Shown here in pieces: positions 43,976 through 52,551 of a stretch of 64,000 nucleotides of DNA. This stretch comes from Micromonospora pallida. Its GTDB lineage: Bacteria > Actinomycetota > Actinomycetes > Mycobacteriales > Micromonosporaceae. The stretch is from positions 2,294,001-2,358,000 of the forward strand of contig NZ_FMHW01000002.1 of the NCBI RefSeq assembly GCF_900090325.1, given 5' to 3'. A program made the translations under genes and the position numbers. Below the pieces are notes generated by a model. The model was not told the DNA's origin, ran no database searches, and saw only the letters and a program-made list of their open reading frames with translations. Numbering within the stretch: the stretch's first letter is position 1; every line of letters begins with the position of its first letter.

Positions 43976-46900
43976 CTACCGCAGTCCGGCGAAGTAGTGC
44001 TTCTGGATCTCCGCCGCTGTCAGCGCGCGATCGTAGATCGCCGCCTCGTCGAGGTCACCCTGGAGCCGCTGGAAGGTGTCGTCCCCACGGCCACCGAGCT
44101 TGACGCTCGCCGTGCCGCTGCCCGGGGCGACCGTCGTCGCGACGCTGTTGTCCGCCACGCCGTCGAGGTACACGGTCAGTCGCGACCCGTCGAACACGGC
44201 GGCGACGTGGTGCCACCGGTCCGGCGTCATCCGGGTACGACCAGACACCACGCCGTGTCCCTGGCCGGGAGCGCCGAGCGTCCACGCCTGCACGACACCG
44301 TTGTCCGCCCGCAGGACGTACCCGTTGGTCGCCGGCGTGTGGTAGCTCTCGATGATCGCCTGCCCGGGCGTGGGCACGATCAGGTCGAGCTTGACCCACG
44401 CCTCCAACGTGAACGGTCCGGTCAGGTTGGTCCGCGGGCCCCGGGGCACGTCGACGTAGCCGTCCTTGAGGTCGGCCGCGCCGTTGCCGGCGAGCACACC
44501 CTCGACACCCGGCTCGGCGCCCAGGTAGGTACCGTTTCGACCGCTGGTGGAACTGTCGACGGCGGTCCGGGAACCCGCCGCGTCGCCCAGCCTCCAGTAG
44601 CCGGCCGGGTCGGCCCCGGTCACGAACTCCGGATAGCTGCCGTCGCCCACGATGATCGGCAACGACAGGCTCACCGGCGCCGCCCCGTCCTTCTGGAACG
44701 TCACCGTCACCTGGTGCCGGTCCTCCGCGGCGTCGGCCGGGACGGTGACGGCGACCGGCACGCTCGTGACGATGGTCCGCCCGTCCGGTCGGGCGCGGAG
44801 CACCTGCGTCACCGGGGTGATGGTCCAGCCGTCCGGGCCGCTGGCGGTGACCCGGCCACTCACCTCGTCCTCGGCGAACACCTCGAGCGCGACCTGGAAC
44901 TGCTTGGTCTTCCCGGGGGCGATGAGCGCGCCCGACGGCTCGAGCGAGATCCGACCACGGAGCACGTCGGCGTAGTGCGGGACGATCTCGTACACGCGCG
45001 GCGCGACGCTGCCGGGCGTCCACTGGATCCGTACCGCGCTGGCCGCCAGGTCCTTGGCGGGCACCTTGGTGAACCCCTCGGCGAGCGGCCCGAGGTCCAC
45101 CCAGTTGCCGTCGACGAGTGCCTGGATCACGCCGTCCGCCGGGGTGGTCGCGTCCTGTACCACCGTCACCGCCGACAGCCGGTGCGGCTTGGTGATCGGG
45201 ACCGTGATGGCGTCCCCGGCCTGTGGCGCGCCGGCGGCGACGTACGCCGTGTCGTCACGCCGGTCGGTCAGCAGACCCAGCCCGGACCCGGCAGCGGCGG
45301 CCGGCGCACCGGTGGGGGCACCGAGGTCGCCGAACCAGCGGTCGCCGACGTACGCGTCGTTCTGGGCCGCCGCGAAGCTGAGCAGGTCGTCGACCGGCCC
45401 GGGACTGATCTGGTGCCACGTGCGGTCGAGGATGCCACGGGCGGCGGCCTGGTCGCGCCGGGCCAGCCAGGCGGCTTCGCTGGCGCCCTTGTCCTGGGCC
45501 CGGAGGATGCGGACGGCCGCCCGGCCTGCCTGGCCGGTCACACCGACCCGGTCCAGCCAGGGCCCGATCTGCTGGAGCAGGAGCGGGTTGTCGAGCTTCG
45601 CCCGGAGCGCGGCGGGAAGTTCCTCGAGGCGGCGCAGCTCGTTGTCGACCCGGTCGAGCTGGGCGGTCACCGGTCGGCCCGCCCGGTAGTCGGCGATGAG
45701 CTTGTTGATGAGCGTGGCGAACTCCGGCCGCGCGGTCTGGTCGAGGACGCTGGCCCGGTTGTTGTCGGCGAAGAGCCGCAGTTCGTCGTACGCGTCGCCG
45801 CCGAGCGTCTGCAACGTACGCGTCCACGAGCGGTCCGCGTCGTAGGCCCCCGGGTTCCAGGCGTAGTCGGCCTGGGTGCCGAGCGGGATCTGCGAGGCCT
45901 CCTGGAAGGTGACGAGCCCGTTGAAGGAGATACCGATGACCTTGTCCGCCATGCCGGCGTCGCGGTTCTGGAGGGGGCCCACCAGCAGCCGGTTGGGGCT
46001 GTAGTCGTTGACCGGGTAGTTGTCCCAGAGCATGATCCGGTGCCGTGACCACACGTCCTGAGCGGCCCGGAGGTCCTCCTCGGTGATGCTCGCCGGGACC
46101 ACGGCCGGACCCGTCCAGTAGAGGTCGACGTCGGTGCTCAGCAGCTCGTCGAAGCGGTTGGTGTACGCCGTCTTCGTCATGCCCCAGTACTCCGTCGGCA
46201 CGGTGACCATGCGACTGGCCCCGGGGCGCTTCTCGATGAACTCCTTCTGCACGAAGTTGGTGACCTCGGCCTGGGCCACCGCGAGCGGCGACGAGTCGCC
46301 TCCGTAGGCGTCCCGGTCCTCCTGACAGGCGAAGTTGCCCGACACATCGTCCCAGGCGATGACGTAGCTCCGGACGCCGATCTCCCACATCTGCTCGAAG
46401 CGGGCGAGCAGCTTGGCCCGGTCCGTGTCGCGTACGTGGCAGATCCCCTTGCTGGGCGCCATCGGCGCCTCCGGTGAGATCCGGTACACGAAGTCGACGT
46501 GGCGCGCCTTCGCCAGGTCGAGGATCTCCTTCAACCGGGCCAGCTCCGCCGCGTCGTACAGCGAGTCCCAGTTCGACCCGGTGCGCAGGTCGTCCGCCGG
46601 CCCGTAGAAGAACTGGTTCATCTTGTGCCGGGCCAGGAACTCGATCTGCGAGCGCCGGTCCTCCTGCGACCAGACCGCCCCGTAGAAGGACTCCATGCCA
46701 CCACGGATCTTGTACCCCGGCCAGTCGCGGATCTGTACGCCGTCGACGGCGACCCGGGAACCCTTCCGTTCGAGCAGTTGACGCAGCGACTGGACGGCGT
46801 AGAACGTGCCGGCGCCATCCTTCCCGGACAGCACGATCCGCTGCCGGTCGCTTCCGTCGCGACCGGCCGCCAGCACGTACCCCTCACCGGGCAGTGCCTC

Positions 46901-47293
46901 CGGTCCGGTGACGCCGAGGGCACGCAGCGCGTCCGCGCTTGCCGACGTCTCCCCCGGCCCACCCAGAACAATGATCGGGCCGCGGGCCGACAGGTCGCTG
47001 TCGGGGACGACCCGGGCGGTGACGCCGTGCTCGGAGAGCAGTTCCACCAGTGACGTCCGCGCCGCCGGGTCGGCGGCCTCGCCCGCTACCACGTCGACGG
47101 CACCGGGCAGCAGCACGGTTCCCGGGCGCGGGTCGATCTGCTGCGGCACCGGAAGGATCCGCGCCGCGCCGGCAGGGGCCGGTCGCTCGGCACCGGCCGG
47201 CAGCGGGCTCAGCACACCTACGACGAGCGTGGCCGATACGGCGAATGTGACAGCGCGGTGACGACCACCGCGAAAAGAGCGTGCCAGTAACAC
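43976..47293 (-). CDS. Secreted multidomain GH84 beta-N-acetylglucosaminidase
   Basis: An 1105-residue exported enzyme. After the signal peptide come a GH20b/GH84-like N-terminal domain (about 45-165), a GH84 barrel (about 175-470) with the catalytic Asp pair in YVIAWDDVSG (Asp315-Asp316), a helical region, a carbohydrate-binding-like segment (about 700-800), a NEW3-like beta domain (about 815-925) and a C-terminal LamG-like domain (GPFTLEAWVKLDL, about 940-1100). Members remove beta-linked GlcNAc from glycans or glycoproteins. GGAGG before GTG 47293 sets the start. Codon 2 is TTA. Two dre-like operators lie upstream. Confidence 0.9.
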   Translation of the reverse strand: MLLARSFRGGRHRAVTFAVSATLVVGVLSPLPAGAERPAPAGAARILPVPQQIDPRPGTVLLPGAVDVVAGEAADPAARTSLVELLSEHGVTARVVPDSDLSARGPIIVLGGPGETSASADALRALGVTGPEALPGEGYVLAAGRDGSDRQRIVLSGKDGAGTFYAVQSLRQLLERKGSRVAVDGVQIRDWPGYKIRGGMESFYGAVWSQEDRRSQIEFLARHKMNQFFYGPADDLRTGSNWDSLYDAAELARLKEILDLAKARHVDFVYRISPEAPMAPSKGICHVRDTDRAKLLARFEQMWEIGVRSYVIAWDDVSGNFACQEDRDAYGGDSSPLAVAQAEVTNFVQKEFIEKRPGASRMVTVPTEYWGMTKTAYTNRFDELLSTDVDLYWTGPAVVPASITEEDLRAAQDVWSRHRIMLWDNYPVNDYSPNRLLVGPLQNRDAGMADKVIGISFNGLVTFQEASQIPLGTQADYAWNPGAYDADRSWTRTLQTLGGDAYDELRLFADNNRASVLDQTARPEFATLINKLIADYRAGRPVTAQLDRVDNELRRLEELPAALRAKLDNPLLLQQIGPWLDRVGVTGQAGRAAVRILRAQDKGASEAAWLARRDQAAARGILDRTWHQISPGPVDDLLSFAAAQNDAYVGDRWFGDLGAPTGAPAAAAGSGLGLLTDRRDDTAYVAAGAPQAGDAITVPITKPHRLSAVTVVQDATTPADGVIQALVDGNWVDLGPLAEGFTKVPAKDLAASAVRIQWTPGSVAPRVYEIVPHYADVLRGRISLEPSGALIAPGKTKQFQVALEVFAEDEVSGRVTASGPDGWTITPVTQVLRARPDGRTIVTSVPVAVTVPADAAEDRHQVTVTFQKDGAAPVSLSLPIIVGDGSYPEFVTGADPAGYWRLGDAAGSRTAVDSSTSGRNGTYLGAEPGVEGVLAGNGAADLKDGYVDVPRGPRTNLTGPFTLEAWVKLDLIVPTPGQAIIESYHTPATNGYVLRADNGVVQAWTLGAPGQGHGVVSGRTRMTPDRWHHVAAVFDGSRLTVYLDGVADNSVATTVAPGSGTASVKLGGRGDDTFQRLQGDLDEAAIYDRALTAAEIQKHYFAGLR

Positions 47294-47466
47294 GCGACCT
47301 CCACTTGCCGGTCCAAATCAGTGTCTTCTGCCGGTGGGGTGCCGGCGCGGAGCGCGGTGGTGTGGCCACCGCAGATGGCTGACCTACGCAAGATCCGCCA
47401 ATCCGGTCGGGTCAGCGGGAGCGGGGATCGGCCATCGAGGCCCGGGGGCCTGGCGGGGTTCTGAGT

Positions 47467-47482
47467 ATTGGTCTATGCCAGT
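47467..47482. promoter_or_regulatory. DasR-like operator upstream of GH84 gene (proximal)
   Basis: ATTGGTCTATGCCAGT matches 13 of 16 dre positions. On the minus strand it directly follows a possible promoter (TTGACG at 47515-47510 and GATTCT at 47492-47487, 17-nt spacing), a good position for repression. It is 174 bp before the GH84 start. Confidence 0.65.
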
Positions 47483-47634
47483 AACGAGAATCCCTCCCGT
47501 GCCTGGATACGTCAAGACCACACCGACGAAACCGATGATCACCGAGCCGCCTGCCGCACCCACGCCGAGCCCCGACCGCCCCCGATTTTCCCTGCTCAAG
47601 TGGGTTCATGGGGATCAACCACCCGGCCTGAAAT

Positions 47635-47650
47635 ACTGGTCTATGCCTGT
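47635..47650. promoter_or_regulatory. DasR-like operator upstream of GH84 gene (distal)
   Basis: ACTGGTCTATGCCTGT matches 13 of 16 dre positions and shares the TGGTCTATGCC core with the proximal site 168 bp away. The 533-bp gap (47294-47826) holds these two sites and one terminator-like palindrome; no convincing gene was found in it. Confidence 0.6.
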
Positions 47651-47738
47651 CCTCACCCTGACGCACCGCGCATGGCCCGCTGCCTGCGGTGACCTTCACG
47701 GCGGTCTTCGCGCCGCGCACGGGGAGCCCCGGACAGCA

Positions 47739-47772
47739 CACGGTCCGCGCCGGAATTCCGGCGCGGACCGTG
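47739..47772 (-). terminator. Perfect 34-bp palindrome, probable terminator of M23 gene
   Basis: Bases 47739-47755 are followed immediately by their exact reverse complement (47756-47772), centred on GAATTC. It lies 54 bp after the M23 peptidase stop and would form a 17-bp, very GC-rich hairpin in RNA. Confidence 0.7.
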
Positions 47773-47826
47773 GGTGTCCAGTTCGTGTCCGAGGCCAAAT
47801 GGCCGGGAGCACGAACCTGGGGGTGA

Positions 47827-48618
47827 CTAACAGACGGGGACGCCCGGTAGTTGTGACGCCGGGTGGTCGATGTAGATGTTGGTGATGAAGCCGTTCTGGT
47901 CCCGCAGCTTCGACCACCAGTTGTTGGTGTAGCCCTCGGCGGAGACCCAGTCACCCTGCTTCTGGCACAGCACGTAGACCAGGGTGGGCCCAGCCAGGGT
48001 GCCCACGGTCGGGGAGGAGAGGTACGCGTCGCTGCGGATCCGAACACCGGAACCCCAGGTCCAGAACGCGGTGCCGCCACCGCCACCGCACCCGTTGTCG
48101 CTGGTCAGGTACTTCTGGTGGTACGAGCCGGGGTACGGCGCGAGCGAGGCTCCGTTGATCCGGATGGTCTGGCCGACGCCGTTGTAGAGCTGCTCGTAGT
48201 GGATGTGCGCGCCGGAGGAGTTGCCGGTGCTGCCGGTGGTGCCGATCTGCTGCCCCGTGTTCACCCACACGCCGCTGCCGACGGAGTACGCGGCGAGGTG
48301 GAAGTAGTAGGTCTTCCAGCCGCCGCCGTGGTCGATGACGATGTAGTTGCCGGCGCCGCCGGACTGGTAGTGGCGGGTAGCGGTGCCGGGGGCGGAGGCG
48401 AGCACGGGGGTGCCGGCGGTGCCGCCCCCGTCGGCACGGACGAAGTCGAGGGCCAGGCGCACCTCGGCGCTGTGGTGGCTGTACGTCCACCGCTGGCCGC
48501 AGGGATAGGGCGCCTTGAAGTTCGGGGCCGCCTGGGCGGGTGCGGCGACGAAGAGGATGGCGGTCAGCGCGGTGGCGAGCGCGGCCACGAGCGTGACGAC
48601 AGATCTGATTGATCGCAC
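47827..48618 (-). CDS. Secreted M23-family peptidase with C-terminal SH3-like domain
   Basis: A 263-residue exported protein. The signal peptide ends at AAPAQA (residue 30). The M23 domain (about 35-160) has Asp58 in LALDF and the HxH motif HIHYE (His138, His140). The first metal ligand is probably His48 or His49, at wider spacing than the classical HxxxD. A C-terminal SH3-like domain (about 195-255, VRIRSDAYLSSPTVGTL) probably binds the wall. Such enzymes cut peptide cross-bridges of peptidoglycan. GTG 48618 starts it, with AGGA about 10 nt upstream. Confidence 0.85.
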   Translation of the reverse strand: MRSIRSVVTLVAALATALTAILFVAAPAQAAPNFKAPYPCGQRWTYSHHSAEVRLALDFVRADGGGTAGTPVLASAPGTATRHYQSGGAGNYIVIDHGGGWKTYYFHLAAYSVGSGVWVNTGQQIGTTGSTGNSSGAHIHYEQLYNGVGQTIRINGASLAPYPGSYHQKYLTSDNGCGGGGGTAFWTWGSGVRIRSDAYLSSPTVGTLAGPTLVYVLCQKQGDWVSAEGYTNNWWSKLRDQNGFITNIYIDHPASQLPGVPVC

Positions 48619-48719
48619 AGTTCATCCTTGAGGGGCCGGTGATAGAACTCTGTCGATGCGCACGCAGTACCGAGATCGTAGGCACGATATCGATCAATGT
48701 AAATAAGCAGCGAGACTGC

Positions 48720-50078
48720 CTACCCGGTCAGCACCGACCGTGCCTCCGCCCGGTGGACCGGCATGTCGTAGTGGAAACCGGCGGCCTCCAGCCGGGCCAG
48801 CGCCGCCTGGATCAACTCCGTCTTCGGCCCGATGAACATGCGCAGGTAGGGCAGGGGCGTGTCGATGGACGCCGGGTAGGGCCACGGCCAGGCGGGCGCC
48901 AGCAGCACGCCGGTGGCCGCGAAGCAGTCCCGCCGGAACCGCTCCACGCCGTCCGGGATCGGGGCGTACTCCCGGGGCACCGCCAGCATCAGGTACGAGC
49001 TGCACTCGCCGAGGTGGACCGCGCCGGCCGGGTAACCCAGCCGGCCGGTGAGGAACTCGCCGATCAGCGCCCGCCGCTGCTGGTAGGTCACCCGCTGCCG
49101 GGCCAGGAACTCCCCGCTCGCGGGATCAGCCAACCAGCGGGCCATGGCCTGCTGGTAACCGCCCCCGTACATCAGGCAGTTGTGGAGGCGGTACCGGTTG
49201 ACCAGCAGGTCCAGCGTCTCCGGATCGGCGACCATGGCCCCGATCCCCCACCCGTTGCAGTGGAACTGCTTGCCGAGCGAACGGACCATCAGCCAGCGGC
49301 GACGCGCGGCCGGGGGCAGGTCGGCCAACTGCTCCAGCAGCACCGCCAGCGCGGAGGTCGGCACCGTCCCCTCGTCGTGCACCGCGTAGTAGGCGTCGTC
49401 GACGAGGATCCCGGCGCCACGCCCGGCCGCCTTCCGGATGGAGGACGCCACAAACTCCGGAGCCCAGTTGACCGCCGTCGGATTGTGCTGGGCGTTGACG
49501 ATCAGCAGCGCCAGCCGCTCGTCCGGGCGCGCGTCGATCTCCGCCAGCAGCGCGTCCAGATCGTCCTCGGACGGGGCGAACCCACGCTCCGGCCGTAACT
49601 GGTGGTACCGGACCCGGTAGCCGAGCGCCTCGTACACCCCCTGGTAGTCCCAGCTCGGGCCGGCCGCGACCACCACCGGCGTACGGCGGTCGCCCTCGTC
49701 CTGGTCGCGCAGCAGGCGCCCGAAGTCGAACATCGCGGAGCGGGTGCCGGTCCAGGTGACGGCGACCTCGAAGTCCCGGCCTGCGACGCTGTCGACCGGA
49801 AGCCGGTGCTCACGTTGGATCCCGTCCCGCACCTGCCGTCGCAGGACGGGCAACCCGTAGAGGGAGAGTTGGTACCCGTGGGTGTGCGGTGGCTCGGCCG
49901 TCAGGTGCCCGACCAGGCCCGGCGCCACCTGACTCCAGGTCTCGCCGAAGCTCAGACAGATCGGGTCGCCGTGCCGGCTCCCCGTCCTCAGGTAGTCGAC
50001 CAGCAGGCCCACGTCCGGCATCCGGCTGGGCAGGAGGTCGTCGTCGAGCAGGGTACGGAGGGTGTCAACTGTCAGCAT
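48720..50078 (-). CDS. PLP-dependent class I/II aminotransferase
   Basis: A 452-residue fold-type I PLP enzyme. The Schiff-base lysine lies in SLGKQFHCNGWGIGAM. PLP contacts fit LIVNAQHNPTAVNW and ILVDDAYYAV, and the conserved Arg is near the C-terminus (PYLRMFIG). Substrate and pathway are not evident. GGAG 6 nt before ATG 50078 sets the start. It is divergent from the kinase-like gene, and a sharp palindrome lies just upstream of its start. Confidence 0.85.
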   Translation of the reverse strand: MLTVDTLRTLLDDDLLPSRMPDVGLLVDYLRTGSRHGDPICLSFGETWSQVAPGLVGHLTAEPPHTHGYQLSLYGLPVLRRQVRDGIQREHRLPVDSVAGRDFEVAVTWTGTRSAMFDFGRLLRDQDEGDRRTPVVVAAGPSWDYQGVYEALGYRVRYHQLRPERGFAPSEDDLDALLAEIDARPDERLALLIVNAQHNPTAVNWAPEFVASSIRKAAGRGAGILVDDAYYAVHDEGTVPTSALAVLLEQLADLPPAARRRWLMVRSLGKQFHCNGWGIGAMVADPETLDLLVNRYRLHNCLMYGGGYQQAMARWLADPASGEFLARQRVTYQQRRALIGEFLTGRLGYPAGAVHLGECSSYLMLAVPREYAPIPDGVERFRRDCFAATGVLLAPAWPWPYPASIDTPLPYLRMFIGPKTELIQAALARLEAAGFHYDMPVHRAEARSVLTG

Positions 50079-50108
50079 CGTTGCTCCAGTCCACGGCGGG
50101 CCCGAGCG

Positions 50109-50125
50109 CTGTCCATTGTGGACAG
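50109..50125. promoter_or_regulatory. Palindrome CTGTCCA-N3-TGGACAG in aminotransferase promoter
   Basis: CTGTCCATTGTGGACAG is a perfect 7-bp inverted repeat with a 3-bp centre, 31 bp upstream of the aminotransferase ATG and 150 bp from the divergent gene. The size and symmetry suit a dimeric repressor. No regulator gene is adjacent. Confidence 0.5.
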
Positions 50126-50274
50126 ATGGGTCGGGCGGGGCGACACAAGCTAGCCGCAGCCTCTCGAGCCTGACTCGTCTCCCGCTCCACCGGGGCCGCG
50201 GCCGACCGGCACCGGTGACCACGCCGCCAGCGGGGCGGGGCCACCCACGGACAGCCCCGCGCTACCCTCGCCCG

Positions 50275-50823
50275 GTGCCCCGACTGATCGTGCTCAACGG
50301 GCCGCCGGGTTGCGGCAAGTCGACGCTGGCCCGCAGGTACGCCGACGACCACCCGCTCACCCTCGACCTCGACGTCGACCGCGTCCGGGACCTCATCGGC
50401 CAGTGGCGGGACCATCCGGGGCCCGCCGGGCTCCTCGCCCGGGCCGTCGCGCTCGCCGGGGCCCGGACCCACCTGGCCGCCGGTCACGACGTGATCGTCC
50501 CGCAGTTCCTCGGTCGGACGGAGTTCATCGAACAGGCCGAGCGGCTGGCGACTGAGGTCGACGCCACCTTCCACGAGATCGCTCTGCTGGACACCCGGGA
50601 GAACGCGCTTCGGCGGTTCACGGAACGCGGCCGGAGCACCGGCGACCCGGCGCACCTCGACGCGGAGCGGATGCTCGACCGACACGGCGGTCCCGCCGAG
50701 CTGGCGGCGATGTACGACCGGTTGCTGGCCGTGGTCTCTGCCCGGCCGGCGACCCGGATCGTGCGCAGCGTGGTGGGCGAGGTGGAGCAGACCTACCGCG
50801 ACCTCCTGGCCTGCCTCGAGTAG
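50275..50823 (+). CDS. Small P-loop kinase-like protein (AAA_33/zeta-toxin-like fold)
   Basis: A 182-residue protein starting VPRLIVLNGPPGCGKSTLARRYADD, with the Walker A motif GPPGCGKST. Asp residues in LDLDVDRVRDL, a central VIVPQFLGRTEFIEQAERL segment and RENALRRFTERGR complete the pattern of AAA_33 nucleotide or small-molecule kinases. Related proteins phosphorylate antibiotics (chloramphenicol phosphotransferase type) or nucleosides. The substrate is unknown. GTG 50275 is used. Confidence 0.8.
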   Translation: MPRLIVLNGPPGCGKSTLARRYADDHPLTLDLDVDRVRDLIGQWRDHPGPAGLLARAVALAGARTHLAAGHDVIVPQFLGRTEFIEQAERLATEVDATFHEIALLDTRENALRRFTERGRSTGDPAHLDAERMLDRHGGPAELAAMYDRLLAVVSARPATRIVRSVVGEVEQTYRDLLACLE

Positions 50824-50878
50824 CCGCGCTCCGCCCGCCAGCGCCCCCGGGGCCGCCTCCCGGGCCGCCGGGATCTGG

Positions 50879-51046
50879 GACCGATCGTTCGGTCAACGTG
50901 ACCGACCGTCCTAACCGGACGGACGTCCGGAGGAACAGTCGCAGGTGCCCCACCCGGCCAGCCCGGGCGTCGGCGGCGGGGCCGAACCCCACAGCCTGGC
51001 CGGGTCGGCACTGTGTCGATTTGTAAACAGCGTACGGAACTTCCGT
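50879..51046. promoter_or_regulatory. Cluster of three inverted repeats before the methyltransferase gene
   Basis: Within the 241-bp gap 50824-51064 are GACCGA-N4-TCGGTC (50879-50894), CCGGACG-GA-CGTCCGG (50915-50930) and ACGGAACTTCCGT (51034-51046, 18 bp before the ATG). The last sits in an AT-richer stretch (TTTGTAAACAG) that may be the promoter. The first two could be operators, or a terminator for the upstream gene. Confidence 0.4.
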
Positions 51047-51064
51047 GGTGTTACGTTTCCGCGC

Positions 51065-51838
51065 ATGCCGCGCGAGTTCTTCCCCCGTAGCGCCTCGTAC
51101 GACCGGGACTGGATCGAGCAGCACTCGGTGGGCGAGAACGTGCTGCACTTCACGGAGTCGCTCAGCCAGGTGATGGAACTGCGGCCCGGGATGCGGATCC
51201 TGGACCTCGGCTGTGGCCACGCGCTCAGCTCGATCTTCCTGGCCCGCGAGTTCGGGGTACGCGTATGGGCGGTCGACTTCGGCGTCGACCCCGGCGCGAA
51301 CCAACTCCGGATCGAGGAGTTCGGCTGCGGCGAACTGGTCCGACCGCTACGCGCGGACGTGCGGGCGCTGCCGCTGCCGCACGACTTCTTCGACGCGGCC
51401 GTCGCCGTCGACTCCTACCGGTACTTCGGCACCGACCAGCGTTTCCTCAGCAGTCTGGTGCGGCACCTGCGTCCCGACGGCCTGCTCGGCATCGTCGACG
51501 CCTGCACGAGCCGGGAGATCTCCACCGCCGAGGACCTCAAGCCCGCCCTGCGCCAGGAGTGGCTCGACGGTAGCTGGTACCTGGCACACACCATCGACTG
51601 GTGGCGCCAGCACCTGACCCGGACCGGTCTGCTCGAGGTCACGCTCGCCGAACTGTTGCCGGGCAGCGACGCGATTCGCACCCGGTACCTCGACCGCTTC
51701 CGGGACGACCCGGAGGAATCGGACATGGTGACCTTCATGGAGGCCGAGGCGGGCGACCTCACCGGTTCGTTCCGGCTGACCGCGCGACGGACCGGCCGCG
51801 TGGCACCGCTCGAGGACGAGGGCGAGATCCCGTACTGA
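51065..51838 (+). CDS. Class I SAM-dependent methyltransferase
   Basis: A 257-residue methyltransferase. The SAM-binding motif I is ILDLGCGHALSSIFLAREFG with the acidic strand-2 end VWAVDFG. Motif II is FDAAVAVDSYRYFGTD and motif III LRPDGLLGIVDAC. The C-terminal half has aromatic-rich helices. The substrate is unknown. It stands between the kinase-like gene and a convergent TetR gene. Confidence 0.87.
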   Translation: MPREFFPRSASYDRDWIEQHSVGENVLHFTESLSQVMELRPGMRILDLGCGHALSSIFLAREFGVRVWAVDFGVDPGANQLRIEEFGCGELVRPLRADVRALPLPHDFFDAAVAVDSYRYFGTDQRFLSSLVRHLRPDGLLGIVDACTSREISTAEDLKPALRQEWLDGSWYLAHTIDWWRQHLTRTGLLEVTLAELLPGSDAIRTRYLDRFRDDPEESDMVTFMEAEAGDLTGSFRLTARRTGRVAPLEDEGEIPY

Positions 51839-51905
51839 CCATTCCCCCGGCGCCGCGCGGGACGCGTCGACTCGAGGCCGAGCGGCGCAGGCGACCGGGC
51901 GGGCG

Positions 51906-52478
51906 TCAGTCTGGTCTGGCCGCGATCGCGCCGTCGACGGTGCGCAGGATCAGGCGCAGCACCTCGTGCCGGGAGGCGCCGGTCTCGGCAAGATAGGCCC
52001 ACCCGGCGTACAGCTGGGACCAGACGATGCTCTGCACCCAACCCGCCGGCAACTCCGGGTCGATGCTGCCGTCGCGGTGGCCGCGCTCGACCAGCGCGGT
52101 GAACTCCGGGTCGCATCCCGTGAACCCGCCGGCGGTCGGGTCGGCGCAGAGTTCCGGCTCACTGAAGATCAGCGAGAGCAGGTCCCCAAGGTCGAAGTAC
52201 TCCTGGCAGAGCCGGCGTACGCCCGAGGCGCCGGTGCCCTCGGCCGTGCGCGCCTGGGCAGTCGCGCGGGCCAGCCGGGCGACCGCCTCGGCGCCGACCG
52301 CCGTCAGCAGGTCGGCCCGCTCGGCGAAGTACCGGTGCAGGGTGGTCCGCCCCACGTCGGCGGCGGCGGCGATGTCGCCCAGGGACGCGGCGGGGTTGCG
52401 CCCCAGCACCTCGATCGCCGCGTCGACGATGGCCTGGCGGGTCCGGGCCCGGCTGCCGGAAACCTGCGCGTCTGTCAC
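51906..52478 (-). CDS. TetR-family repressor of the adjacent ABC exporter
   Basis: A 190-residue regulator. The N-terminal helix-turn-helix (about 12-58: ASLGDIAAAADVGRTTLHRYFAERADLL) is followed by an all-helical ligand domain. It is divergent from the ABC exporter gene, and an inverted repeat overlaps that gene's putative promoter. Repression of the exporter, and possibly of itself, relieved by the exported compound, is the standard arrangement. GTG 52478 is the start. Confidence 0.9.
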   Translation of the reverse strand: MTDAQVSGSRARTRQAIVDAAIEVLGRNPAASLGDIAAAADVGRTTLHRYFAERADLLTAVGAEAVARLARATAQARTAEGTGASGVRRLCQEYFDLGDLLSLIFSEPELCADPTAGGFTGCDPEFTALVERGHRDGSIDPELPAGWVQSIVWSQLYAGWAYLAETGASRHEVLRLILRTVDGAIAARPD

Positions 52479-52515
52479 GGAGGAAGGATATCAACGAGCC
52501 TTTCCGGAATAACGG

Positions 52516-52551
52516 TTGACTGTTATGGAACACATATGTTCCATTCAGGGT
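52516..52551 (+). promoter_or_regulatory. Exporter promoter with TetR-type operator in the spacer
   Basis: TTGACT (52516-52521) is a good -35 element. TGGAACA-CATA-TGTTCCA (52526-52543) is a 7-bp inverted repeat lying where the spacer and -10 would be. ATG 52552 then falls about 7-10 bp after the -10 region and lacks a proper ribosome site, so a leaderless mRNA is likely. Confidence 0.55.

Noticed and set aside
43127..46048. A 973-codon open frame on the plus strand
   Set aside because: It lies opposite the GH84 gene and out of frame with gntR. It has no recognisable domain.
47384..47599. Small minus-strand ORF (71 codons) with a hydrophobic stretch
   Set aside because: It covers the proximal dre-like operator and putative promoter, has no ribosome site I trust, and its codon pattern is unconvincing.
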